Source: Pseudomonas koreensis (lineage in GTDB: Bacteria; Pseudomonadota; Gammaproteobacteria; Pseudomonadales; Pseudomonadaceae). Taken from it: a DNA stretch of 64,000 nucleotides. Each line of letters begins with the position of its first letter. The stretch's first letter is position 1. A program made the position numbers and the translations under genes. Positions 31,954-39,221 of this stretch are shown here, in pieces. The notes beneath the pieces are model-generated. The model searched no databases, had not been told where the DNA came from, and saw only the letters and a list, made by a program, of their open reading frames with translations. The stretch lies in contig NZ_JAAQYM010000007.1 of the NCBI RefSeq assembly GCF_012986595.1, forward strand, positions 62,001 to 126,000, written 5' to 3'.

Positions 31954-32091
31954 CCCTGTGGCGAGGGAGCTTGCTCCCGCTCGGCGACGCAGTCGGCGAA
32001 TTCCGGCGCATGCGGTGGACCTGGAGAAAAGGACTGGCCGGTTTTGGGTCTGCTTCGCAGCCCAGCGGGAGCAAGCTCCCTCGCCACAGGT
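31954..32091. repeat. REP pair, family C
   Basis: TGTGGCGAGGGAGCTTGCTCCCGC at the left and GCGGGAGCAAGCTCCCTCGCCACA at the right, with a longer than usual spacer of about 85 bases. Confidence 0.9.
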
Positions 32092-32184
32092 GGTGTTTTC
32101 CTACGCGTTTTTCAGACTCAAAAATCTGCGCGGATCTTATTTGCCTGTTTGAACTTTCCTAAAAAGCGATGTCAATTTGATGGC

Positions 32185-32196
32185 GTGTCGCGACAC
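32185..32196. promoter_or_regulatory. Palindrome GTGTCGCGACAC
   Basis: A perfect 12-bp palindrome lies 60 bases before the ATG at 32256. Its 10-bp core also occurs 60 bases before mqo. The binding protein is unknown. Confidence 0.35.
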
Positions 32197-32218
32197 TCAT
32201 TGAGAATGGATCAAGCAG

Positions 32219-32238
32219 TGCCAGGCTGATTCCTGGCA
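32219..32238 (+). promoter_or_regulatory. Leader hairpin before the cysteine-repeat gene
   Basis: TGCCAGG (32219-32225) and CCTGGCA (32232-32238) form a 7-bp stem with a 6-base loop, ending 5 bases before the AGGGAAG ribosome-binding site. It could affect translation or mRNA stability. Confidence 0.35.
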
Positions 32239-32255
32239 ACCCAGGGAAGTGTGAG

Positions 32256-32669
32256 ATGAAACTGATTTTTGCGATGTTATTGATGTTCAGCGGTTACACG
32301 TTTGCCAGTTGTTCCAGCATCAGTGACAGCGATCAACGTAACTATTGCCAGGCCACGCAGGAAGGCAGTACCTGCTCCTCGATCCGGGATAGTGATTTGC
32401 GAGCGTCCTGTGAAGCGGAGAAGGGCAGTACCTGTTCGAGCATTCACGACAGCGACCAGCGTGCTTACTGCGAGGCGAAAAAGGGCAGCACATGTTCTAG
32501 CATTCATGATTCGGATTTGCGCGCAATGTGTGAGGCTGAGAAAGGCAGTACCTGCTCCAGCATCCATGACAGCGATCAGCGTGCATTTTGTGAGGCGAAG
32601 AAGGGCAGCACGTGTTCGAGCATCCATGATTCGGACCTGCGCAATCAGTGTGAAGCGATGAAGCGCTGA
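32256..32669 (+). CDS. Exported protein of six cysteine-paired tandem repeats
   Basis: A 137-residue protein. An 18-residue signal peptide (MKLIFAMLLMFSGYTFAS) is followed directly by six tandem units of 20-21 residues of the form CSSIHDSDLRAxCEAEKGST. Each unit has two cysteines 12 apart, giving 12 in total and suggesting one disulfide per repeat in the periplasm or outside. Units alternate: 1, 3 and 5 have DQR and units 2, 4 and 6 have DLR, so expansion probably occurred in 40-residue (120-bp) steps. A cysteine at the cleavage site could also be lipidated, although FASC is a poor lipobox. AGGGAAG precedes the ATG. I do not recognise a named family; the function is unknown. Confidence 0.82.
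   Translation: MKLIFAMLLMFSGYTFASCSSISDSDQRNYCQATQEGSTCSSIRDSDLRASCEAEKGSTCSSIHDSDQRAYCEAKKGSTCSSIHDSDLRAMCEAEKGSTCSSIHDSDQRAFCEAKKGSTCSSIHDSDLRNQCEAMKR
32310..32666 (+). repeat. Tandem 60-bp coding repeats (six units)
   Basis: Units at 32310-32372, 32373-32432, 32433-32492, 32493-32552, 32553-32612 and 32613-32666. The DNA of alternate units is more alike than that of adjacent units, pointing to 120-bp duplications. Confidence 0.88.
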
Positions 32670-32691
32670 TTGATCCGCTTGCCTCCATACG

Positions 32692-32722
32692 TAAAAAGGG
32701 ACACCCAACGGTGTCCCTTTTT
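32692..32722 (+). terminator. Rho-independent terminator after the cysteine-repeat gene
   Basis: AAAAAGGGACACC and GGTGTCCCTTTTT pair around a CAAC loop. The symmetric A and T runs allow function on both strands. Confidence 0.88.
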
Positions 32723-32914
32723 CGTGGGCGACGGAAACGTGATTCCCGGACTGCCCAGTCAAATTTTTCACTTGTCACCACCCGGTTCATCGTCAAAGGT
32801 TCCCCCCATTGGCACCACGTCGTAGACTGCGACACAAGTTGTAACACCTCTCCCACGGACGGAACCGCGCATGATCGAAATCGGCAGCCGCAACAACGCC
32901 CCCAAGGAAATCCC

Positions 32915-33337
32915 ATGACCCAGACACTCGAACGCGCCATCGCCATTGCCGCCACCGCGCATGCCGGGCAGGTGGACAAGGGCGGTGCGCCGTACATTTT
33001 GCATCCGCTGAAAGTCATGTTGCGCATGAGCACGCTGGAAGAACGCATCGTCGCCGTGCTGCACGATGTGGTCGAGGATTGCGGTATCAGCCTCGAGGAC
33101 TTGCGCAAGGAAGGTTTCAGCGAAGAGGTGTTGAGCGCTATTGCGTCGGTGACCAAAGTGCCGGGCGAATCCTACGAGGATTTCGTCGAACGCGCCGCGC
33201 AGGATCCGATTGGCCGGGTGGTGAAACTGGCGGATCTGGAAGAAAACAGCGACCTGTCGCGGATTGCCTCGCCGAGTTGGGAGGATCTGGAGCGCATCGA
33301 GAAATACCGCCGGGCGATTGGCCGGTTGCGCGCGTAA
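32915..33337 (+). CDS. Small HD-domain hydrolase (small alarmone hydrolase / Mesh1-like)
   Basis: A 140-residue single-domain HD protein. Metal and catalytic residues typical of the RelA/SpoT hydrolase fold are visible: AHAGQVDKGGAPYILHPLKV (first His and the ligand loop), VAVLHDVVEDCG (HD motif), and VKLADLEENSD. The size and lack of synthetase, TGS and ACT domains match small alarmone hydrolases, which remove pyrophosphate from (p)ppGpp; the exact substrate is not proven by sequence. AAGGAA precedes the ATG at 32915. It is monocistronic, between a terminator and a REP pair. Confidence 0.85.
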   Translation: MTQTLERAIAIAATAHAGQVDKGGAPYILHPLKVMLRMSTLEERIVAVLHDVVEDCGISLEDLRKEGFSEEVLSAIASVTKVPGESYEDFVERAAQDPIGRVVKLADLEENSDLSRIASPSWEDLERIEKYRRAIGRLRA

Positions 33338-33349
33338 GAACGAATACAC

Positions 33350-33441
33350 CCCTGTAGGAGCTGCCGAAGGCTGCGATCTTTTGACTTTGTTTTTTCAAGA
33401 TCAAGATCAACAGATCGCAGCCTGCGGCAGCTCCTACAGGA
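33350..33441. repeat. REP pair, family B
   Basis: CTGTAGGAGCTGCCGAAGG faces CCTGCGGCAGCTCCTACAG between two co-directional genes. Confidence 0.9.
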
Positions 33442-33478
33442 GAGTGGGATACCTCAGGAAATAGCCAGGAAGGCGACT

Positions 33479-34498
33479 ATGAAATCCATTCTCTGTTTGT
33501 TGATGGCTGCCGGTTTCGGCGCGCTGTTGCAGTTCGAAGGCGTGCCCCATGGCCTGCTGTTGGGGTCGATTGTTGTCACCGCATTGTTCGCCAGCAAAAC
33601 CGGCATTGCGCCGGCAACGCCCTATGGACTGGGCTACATCCAGGTCACGCTGGGCATCGCCACCGGGCTGATGTTCGAGGCGTGGGACAGTGCGACGGCG
33701 TCGGCGATGTTGCCAAGCCTTGGCGTGCTACTGATATGCCTGACCGTACAGATCGCCCTCGCCGGATGGTGGCTGACACGCGGTGCAGGCTGGAATCGCA
33801 CTGATGCGCTGCTGGCGGTTTATCCCGGCGCACTGGCAGCGGTGTTCGATTTACTCGAGTCGGAGAAAGCGTCGAGCAAGGTCATCATCGTGCACCTGAT
33901 GCGCTTGCTGCTGATCACCGTGCTGGTCAGTTTGCTGATTCCCGGCCAAACGGCCATCGCGGTTGCCGTCGGCGATCCCTTGACCACGGGCATGGCATTG
34001 ACCGCGCTTTCGGTGATCGCGCTGAGCGTGCTGCTTGGGCGCTTGCTGCTGGTAATCGGCGTCCCGGCGCCGTTCATGCTCACCGCGATCATCATCACGG
34101 CGGTGTTTGTGAAGTCAGGTTGGCTGCACGGTTTTCACATGCCGGACTGGAGTCTGAATCTGGCGGCGCTGATTCTCGGTGTGCGGATCGGTTCAAGGTT
34201 TCAAGGCCTTGGCGTCGCGGAACTTGGGCGTCACGGCCGTACGGCCTTGGTTTCGGTCGGCTTGATGATCGTGGTCGCGGCGGTATTTGCGGAAGTGGCG
34301 GCACGCTGGTTGGGCAGCGATGCACTATCGCTTTGGCTGGCCTACATGCCAGGCGCGATCGAGACGATTGCGATTGTCGCGTTTGGTGGCGGGCTGAATG
34401 TAGTGTTTATCCTGACTCATCATCTGAGCCGGATGGTGCTGCTGCACTTTGCTCCAGCTTTGTTGGTGCAGGTGCGGCGCGCGCGCGAAGAAGCTTGA
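33479..34498 (+). CDS. AbrB family membrane protein
   Basis: A 339-residue polytopic membrane protein of the AbrB/ammonia-monooxygenase-like family, made of two repeated halves. The start MKSILCLLMAAGFGALLQF is followed by PYGLGYIQVTLGIATGLMFE in the first half, then the characteristic AVYPGALAAVFDLLESEKASSKVIIVHLMRLL. The second half has VRIGSRFQGL and AYMPGAIETIAIVAFGGGLNVVFILTHHLSRM. AGGAAGG precedes the ATG. Family members are thought to be transporters or regulators of envelope functions; substrates are not established. Confidence 0.88.
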   Translation: MKSILCLLMAAGFGALLQFEGVPHGLLLGSIVVTALFASKTGIAPATPYGLGYIQVTLGIATGLMFEAWDSATASAMLPSLGVLLICLTVQIALAGWWLTRGAGWNRTDALLAVYPGALAAVFDLLESEKASSKVIIVHLMRLLLITVLVSLLIPGQTAIAVAVGDPLTTGMALTALSVIALSVLLGRLLLVIGVPAPFMLTAIIITAVFVKSGWLHGFHMPDWSLNLAALILGVRIGSRFQGLGVAELGRHGRTALVSVGLMIVVAAVFAEVAARWLGSDALSLWLAYMPGAIETIAIVAFGGGLNVVFILTHHLSRMVLLHFAPALLVQVRRAREEA

Positions 34499-34502
34499 AG
34501 CC

Positions 34503-34640
34503 CCTCTGTGGGGAGGGAGCTTGCTCCCGCTGGGCTGCGAAGCGGCCCCAACCCCGGAGATCACTTTTTTCTGACTGACCGGGGGCGCAGGTTTTGCGGC
34601 GACTGTGTCGCCGAGCGGGAGCAAGCTCCCTCGCCACAAG
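34503..34640. repeat. REP pair, family C
   Basis: TGTGGGGAGGGAGCTTGCTCCCGC faces GCGGGAGCAAGCTCCCTCGCCACA with a spacer of about 90 bases. Confidence 0.9.
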
Positions 34641-35007
34641 GGTTAATCGTTTCTAAATGGTGTGCGCTGCAAAGCCCTCAAGGCCGCGTGCTCCGCGACT
34701 TATCCTGACGTGTGAGCGCAAATAGTTGCGAGAGCACTTGGCGGCTTCAATCTGACGCCTCAAGCATGGCCCAGGGCAATCGCAAACGACACGACGATCA
34801 TGCACGCAAACGCAAAATTGAGATTCATCCGCTGTTCATCCTGAGCCTTTTTAAAGTGAGGCCATTCTGAACAGGCGCACTGCAAAGAAAAAAATCGGCG
34901 TGTTGATTCCAATGATCGAAACAATTGATACCGGCTGGATTGTGTTTGCCCGGGGCTTTCGCTAGCCTCGGCAAAACCTGCAACTACAAGCATAAACAGG
35001 CACAACC
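34641..35007. other. Intergenic region before the DeoR gene
   Basis: About 370 bases. A possible 22-codon minus-strand gene lies at 34760-34828; otherwise nothing is supported. Confidence 0.4.
34760..34828 (-). CDS. Possible 22-residue membrane peptide
   Basis: Short frame encoding MNLNFAFACMIVVSFAIALGHA, nearly all hydrophobic and long enough to span a membrane once. The upstream sequence has CAGGATG about 10 bases before the start, a weak ribosome-binding site. No homologue is recognised, and short hydrophobic frames occur by chance, so this is only a candidate. Confidence 0.3.
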   Translation of the reverse strand: MNLNFAFACMIVVSFAIALGHA

Positions 35008-35793
35008 ATGCACGATCATTCGGTCACCGAACTGCCGTCCCTGCGCCGGCAGAAAATCCTTCTGATTCTCGAACGCGACGGCAAGGTCATGGCCTCCGAG
35101 TTGAGCCAGCACTTTGCCGTGTCCGAAGACACCATCCGCCGGGATCTGGCCGAACTGGACCACGCCGGGCTGGTGCAACGGGTGCACGGCGGCGCACTGC
35201 CAAGGCCCAAGGACAGCGGCAAGGATTACTTTACCCGACTGGAAGAGACTGACGAGGTTAAGGTGCGGCTGGCGCAACGGGCGGCGCAAGAGGTCGAGGA
35301 CGGGCAGATCGTGCTGTTCGATTCCGGCTCGACCACGTTGCAGGTGGCGCGCTCGTTGCGCGCGGATATCCAGATCACGGCGGTGACCGCCGCGCCGATG
35401 ACGGCCATCGCCTTGTCCGAGTACAAGGGGGTGAAGGTGATTCTGGCCGGTGGGCAATTGAATCCGCGCACCATGTCTGCCGGCGGGCATGAGGCGGTGC
35501 GATTGCTGGCCGGGATCAAGGCGGATCTGGCGTTTACCGGCGTCTGTGCGATTCACCCAGAGGTGGGCATCACCTCGCTGCACTTCGATGAAGTGCCGGT
35601 GAAACAGGCGCTGCTCGACAGCGCGGCGCGGGTAATTGCGGTGACCACGGCGGACAAGCTGGGGGCGGTGGAGCCTTTTGTGGTGGCTGCGTGTACGCGC
35701 CTGCACACGCTGATTACTGAGCGGCATGTGGCGTCGGGCAGTGTCGAGGATTATCGGCGGTTGGGGATTTTGGTCGAGCAGTTGGCGGATTGA
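35008..35793 (+). CDS. DeoR-family transcriptional regulator
   Basis: A 261-residue regulator. The N-terminal DeoR helix-turn-helix is clear (RRQKILLILERDGKVMASEL, then FAVSEDTIRRDLAELDHAGLVQRVHGGAL). The C-terminal DeoRC sensor domain has FDSGSTTLQVARSL, AGGQLNPRTMSAGG, DLAFTGVCAIHPEVGIT and the closing LHTLITE. Family members usually sense phosphorylated sugars. It is convergent with the second polyamine-type oxidase gene, so its target is not evident. Only a weak ribosome-binding site is present. Confidence 0.93.
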   Translation: MHDHSVTELPSLRRQKILLILERDGKVMASELSQHFAVSEDTIRRDLAELDHAGLVQRVHGGALPRPKDSGKDYFTRLEETDEVKVRLAQRAAQEVEDGQIVLFDSGSTTLQVARSLRADIQITAVTAAPMTAIALSEYKGVKVILAGGQLNPRTMSAGGHEAVRLLAGIKADLAFTGVCAIHPEVGITSLHFDEVPVKQALLDSAARVIAVTTADKLGAVEPFVVAACTRLHTLITERHVASGSVEDYRRLGILVEQLAD

Positions 35794-35819
35794 GATTTTG
35801 TGGTGGCGCTGATGGCCTC

Positions 35820-35885
35820 ATCGCGAGCAGGCTCACTCCTACAGGGGATCGCATTCCAAAATGTAGGAGTGAGCCTGCTCGCGAT
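35820..35885. repeat. REP pair, family A (TGTAGGAGTGAGCCTGCTCGCGA)
   Basis: ATCGCGAGCAGGCTCACTCCTACA faces its inverse between convergent genes. Confidence 0.9.
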
Positions 35886-35898
35886 ATGGCCAGTGCAA

Positions 35899-37182
35899 TC
35901 ACCGCAACTTTTCGAGCATTTGGTAGTACCACATCCCCGCCGCCAACAACGGGTTACCGAGCAAATCCCCCATCGGCACGCGGATGTGCTGGCACTGCGC
36001 AAAGGTGTCGAACTGTTCCATCTGCCCGGTGATCGCCCGGCTCATGATTTCGCCCATGATGTGCGTGGTGGCGATGCCGTGTCCCGAGTAGCCCTGGCAA
36101 TACCAGACGTTGTCCGAGAGCTTGCCCAGTTGCGGGATGCGGTTGATCACGATGCCCATCGCGCAGCTCCACTGATAATCGATCTGCACCCCTTTGAGCG
36201 CCGGGAACGTCTGCTCGATACACGGGCGCAGTTCGGCGGCGATGTCCCGTGAGTCCTTGCCGCTGTAGTTGGCGCCGCCGCCGAACAGCAGGCGTCCGTC
36301 AGCCGTGAGGCGGTAGTAGTCGAGGACGAAACGGCAGTCGTACACCGCCAGATCTTCGGGGTTGATCTGCCGTGCCAGATCACCGAGTGGCGCGGTGGTG
36401 ACGATGCCGCCCATGGCCGGGAAAATCTTGCCCTTGAGCTGGGCCGGTTCGAGCTTGTGATAGACGTCGCCAGCGAGCATCACCTGATTGGCATCGATCT
36501 GACCGTGGGCAGTGCGCACGCCAGGCGTATCGCCGTGAATGATCTCCAGCACTTCGCTGTTTTCGAAGATCAGCGCACCGAGACTCTCTGCCGCCCGCGC
36601 CTCGCCGATGCACAGATTGAGCGGGTGCAGGTGCATGTTGCGGGTGTTCTTGATAGCGCCGTGGTAGAGCTCGCTTTGCAGCAAGTCGCGCACCTGGCTG
36701 CGGTCGAGCAGGCTGACTTCATCACCCAGGCCACGGCGCACGGCTTCTTCGTAATCCTGACGCAAACCCTCCATGTGGCTCGGCTTGTAGGCCGCGTGCA
36801 GATGGCCGTGCTTGAGGTCGCACTGAATGGCATATTTCTCGACCCGCTGTCGGATGATCTCGTGCCCGCGCCAGCGCAGGTGCCAGATGAAATCGTCGAC
36901 CTCATCACCCAGCTTCGGGCGCATCTGTTTGCGCATCGCGCCGTCGCCGGAGAGGCTGCCGGTGACTTGCCCGCCATTGCGCCCGGTGGCGCCCCAGCCG
37001 ATTTTATTGCTCTCGACGATGGCGACTTTCAGGCCTTTTTCGGCGAGCTCGACGGCGGTGGCGACGCCGGTGAAGCCGCCGCCGATGATCACCACATCGA
37101 CTTGATGCCGGCCTTGCAAGGTCGGGTAGTCGGTGTCCTGGTTGAGGGTGGCGGTGTAGTAGGAATTGCAGCGTTGGGTCAT
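35899..37182 (-). CDS. FAD-dependent oxidoreductase, second gamma-glutamylpolyamine oxidase-like copy
   Basis: A 427-residue flavoprotein with the same architecture as the oxidase at 26946. The FAD motif is VDVVIIGGGFTGVATAVELA, then IGWGATGRNGGQVTGSLSGD, NMHLHPLNLCIGEA, LDYYRLTADGRLLFGGGANY and WYCQGYSGHGIATTHIMGE. The substrate is probably a gamma-glutamylated amine, because the adjacent upstream gene is a PuuA-type ligase. The ATG at 37182 begins MTQRCNSYYTATL, matching the paralogue start; the longer frame upstream runs into a REP. No strong ribosome-binding site is seen. The two copies have clearly diverged, so this is not a recent duplication. Confidence 0.9.
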   Translation of the reverse strand: MTQRCNSYYTATLNQDTDYPTLQGRHQVDVVIIGGGFTGVATAVELAEKGLKVAIVESNKIGWGATGRNGGQVTGSLSGDGAMRKQMRPKLGDEVDDFIWHLRWRGHEIIRQRVEKYAIQCDLKHGHLHAAYKPSHMEGLRQDYEEAVRRGLGDEVSLLDRSQVRDLLQSELYHGAIKNTRNMHLHPLNLCIGEARAAESLGALIFENSEVLEIIHGDTPGVRTAHGQIDANQVMLAGDVYHKLEPAQLKGKIFPAMGGIVTTAPLGDLARQINPEDLAVYDCRFVLDYYRLTADGRLLFGGGANYSGKDSRDIAAELRPCIEQTFPALKGVQIDYQWSCAMGIVINRIPQLGKLSDNVWYCQGYSGHGIATTHIMGEIMSRAITGQMEQFDTFAQCQHIRVPMGDLLGNPLLAAGMWYYQMLEKLR

Positions 37183-37219
37183 GTCAGTGTCCACACAAAA
37201 TTCAAATCGGTACGCGGTC

Positions 37220-37316
37220 CCCTGTAGGAGTGAGCCTGCTCGCGAAAACGGTGTGTCAGTCACCCAAATGTTGAATGTGACGACGCCTTCGCGAGCAGGC
37301 TCGCTCCCACAGGGGA
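37220..37316. repeat. REP pair, mixed family A arms
   Basis: TGTAGGAGTGAGCCTGCTCGCGAA faces TTCGCGAGCAGGCTCGCTCCCACA. It lies inside the synthetase/oxidase pair. Confidence 0.9.
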
Positions 37317-37327
37317 GATGTGAATAT

Positions 37328-38692
37328 TCAGGCTTCGGTCAAATACCAACGCCAATCCTGCTCACCCACCTCGGCCATGAACTGCCGGTACTCGGCGCGT
37401 TTCACCGCCAGGTACACCCCGAGAAATTCCTGGCCCAGAGCATCCCGTGCCCACGCGGAATTCTCCAGCGCTTGCAGCGAAGTCAGCCAATCGGTCGGCA
37501 GCAATTGCTTGGCTTGCGCATAGCCGTTGCCCTCGACCGGCGCGCCCGGATCAAGATGTTCGCGAATGCCGCGATGGATCCCGGCGAGGATCGCAGCTGC
37601 CGCCAGATACGGGTTGGCGTCGGCGCCGCAGATGCGGTGTTCGATGTGCCGGGTGTTGGCCGGGCCGCCGGGCACGCGCAGGCTGACAGTGCGGTTGTCG
37701 ACGCCCCAGGTCGGCGCCAGCGGTGCGTAGCTGTTGGCCTGGAACCGGCGGTAGGAGTTGGCGTTGGGGCAGAACAGCAGCAGCGTATCGAGCAGCGAGG
37801 CGAGCATCCCGCCAATCGCCGTGCGCAGCAGCGGCGTGCCGGCGGGATCTTCGGAGGCGAACAGATTGCGCCCCCCGCCGTCGGCAAGACTGACGTGCAT
37901 GTGCATGCCGGTGCCGGCCAGATCATCGAACGGTTTGGCCATGAACGTCGCATGCATGCCGTGCTTGTGCGCCACGGCTTTGACCAGGCGTTTGTAGCGC
38001 ACCGCCTGATCCATCGCCTGCAGGGCATCGCCGTGTTCGAGGGTGATTTCCACCTGGCCCGGCGCGTATTCGGAGATCGCCGTGCGCGCCGGAATACCGT
38101 GCAGTTTGCAGGCGCTGTAGAGGTCGGCGAGGAACGGTTCGATCTGCTCCAGCTCGCGCAAGCCGTAGACCTGCGTGTGTCGCGGTCGCCCGCCATCGGC
38201 GTCCAGCGCCGGTTGCGGACGGCCGTTGTGGTCGCGTTTGGCGTCGAGCAGATAAAACTCCAGCTCGCACGCCATCACCGGGTGATAACCTTCGGCCTTG
38301 AGGCTGTCGATGACCTTGATCAGCAGGTGACGCGGGTCGGCAATGCTTGCCGGCATGCCCTCGGTCGGGTGCATGCTGACCTGCACCGCTGCAGTCGGAA
38401 TCTGCCGCCACGGCAGGCGCACCAGACTGCCTTCGAGCGGGTAGGCGCGGCAGTCGATGTCGCCGACGTCCCACACCAGTCCGGAGTTTTCCACGTCTTC
38501 GCCCTGCACGGTCAGGCCGAGGATGGTGCTGGGCAGCGGGCGACCGCTTTCGTACACGGCGAGCAGTTCTTCACGGTGCAGCAGCTTGCCGCGCGGCACG
38601 CCGTTGGCGTCGAGGATGAACAGCTCGATCATGTCGATATCAGGGTTCTGTTCAAGGAACAGGCGTGCGTCTTCGATGGCTGCGAATTTCAT
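37328..38692 (-). CDS. Glutamine synthetase family protein, second PuuA-like copy
   Basis: A 454-residue ligase of the gamma-glutamylpolyamine synthetase type. Motifs are MIELFILDANGVPRGKLLHR, MACELEFYLLD, APGQVEITLEHGD, FMAKPFDDLAGTGMHMHVS, NSYRRFQANSY and NRTVSLRVPGGPANT. It would attach glutamate to an amine; the amine is unknown and may differ from putrescine. The ATG at 38692 is preferred over an in-frame TTG at 38698. It is followed, after a REP pair, by the oxidase at 35899-37182, so the two likely form one pathway module without a dedicated dehydrogenase. Confidence 0.9.
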   Translation of the reverse strand: MKFAAIEDARLFLEQNPDIDMIELFILDANGVPRGKLLHREELLAVYESGRPLPSTILGLTVQGEDVENSGLVWDVGDIDCRAYPLEGSLVRLPWRQIPTAAVQVSMHPTEGMPASIADPRHLLIKVIDSLKAEGYHPVMACELEFYLLDAKRDHNGRPQPALDADGGRPRHTQVYGLRELEQIEPFLADLYSACKLHGIPARTAISEYAPGQVEITLEHGDALQAMDQAVRYKRLVKAVAHKHGMHATFMAKPFDDLAGTGMHMHVSLADGGGRNLFASEDPAGTPLLRTAIGGMLASLLDTLLLFCPNANSYRRFQANSYAPLAPTWGVDNRTVSLRVPGGPANTRHIEHRICGADANPYLAAAAILAGIHRGIREHLDPGAPVEGNGYAQAKQLLPTDWLTSLQALENSAWARDALGQEFLGVYLAVKRAEYRQFMAEVGEQDWRWYLTEA

Positions 38693-38800
38693 GGTCAATC
38701 ACTCACGATGGCGCCGCACAGGCGCGCAGAGTCGGGCCGGACGCATAGAGGGCGTCCCGGCAGGGATTTCAAATGCAGATCAGTCAGAGGTGACACATAA

Positions 38801-38911
38801 CCTGTGGCGAGGGAGCTTGCTCCCGCTGAGGCGCGAAGCGTCTCTCGCTGTTTGATTCAAGGGCAGGGGACCGCTGCGCAGTCCATCGGGGATGAATCCC
38901 CTCGCCACAAA
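38801..38911. repeat. REP pair, family C (mixed arms)
   Basis: Left arm TGTGGCGAGGGAGCTTGCTCCCGC; right arm of the GGGGATGAATCCCCTCGCCACA sub-type, so the two arms come from different sub-families. Confidence 0.85.
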
Positions 38912-39221
38912 TGGATCTTTTCTGACTGACAGAAATCAGCAGGCGATATCCGGCGGGCGTGCGGAGTGACGCAGCTTGGAACGGCGCAGGGCCATGGGGA
39001 GATTGACGATGCGATTCATGCGCGGCCCCTGTGACAGAGGGCGCACACAGCGGAGACGTTCAACCTTTCTGATTGTTGTGGTGACGTACTCATAACGCGT
39101 GTTTCCGTTGGCGGAAAACGTCGATGGCGGGGCAGGCCCGCCGACCGGTGTGCCCGGATAGTAAGGGGCAATCTGCGGGCGTGTAAACCGCTGATTGCGC
39201 CCCTGTACCGTTGGCCGACGT
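38912..39221. other. Intergenic region between the second synthetase copy and chrA
   Basis: About 310 bases. A doubtful 27-codon minus-strand frame lies at 38936-39019; no other feature is supported. Confidence 0.4.
38936..39019 (-). CDS. Doubtful 27-residue basic peptide
   Basis: Encodes MNRIVNLPMALRRSKLRHSA, then RPPDIAC; basic, without a membrane segment. AGGGG lies about 8 bases before the ATG. No family is recognised. It is listed because the ribosome-binding site is reasonable, but it may be chance. Confidence 0.2.
   Translation of the reverse strand: MNRIVNLPMALRRSKLRHSARPPDIAC

Noticed and set aside
37166..38800. 544-codon plus-strand frame opposite the second synthetase copy
   Set aside because: Reads through REP arms at its start and has Arg/Ala/Val-rich antisense composition.
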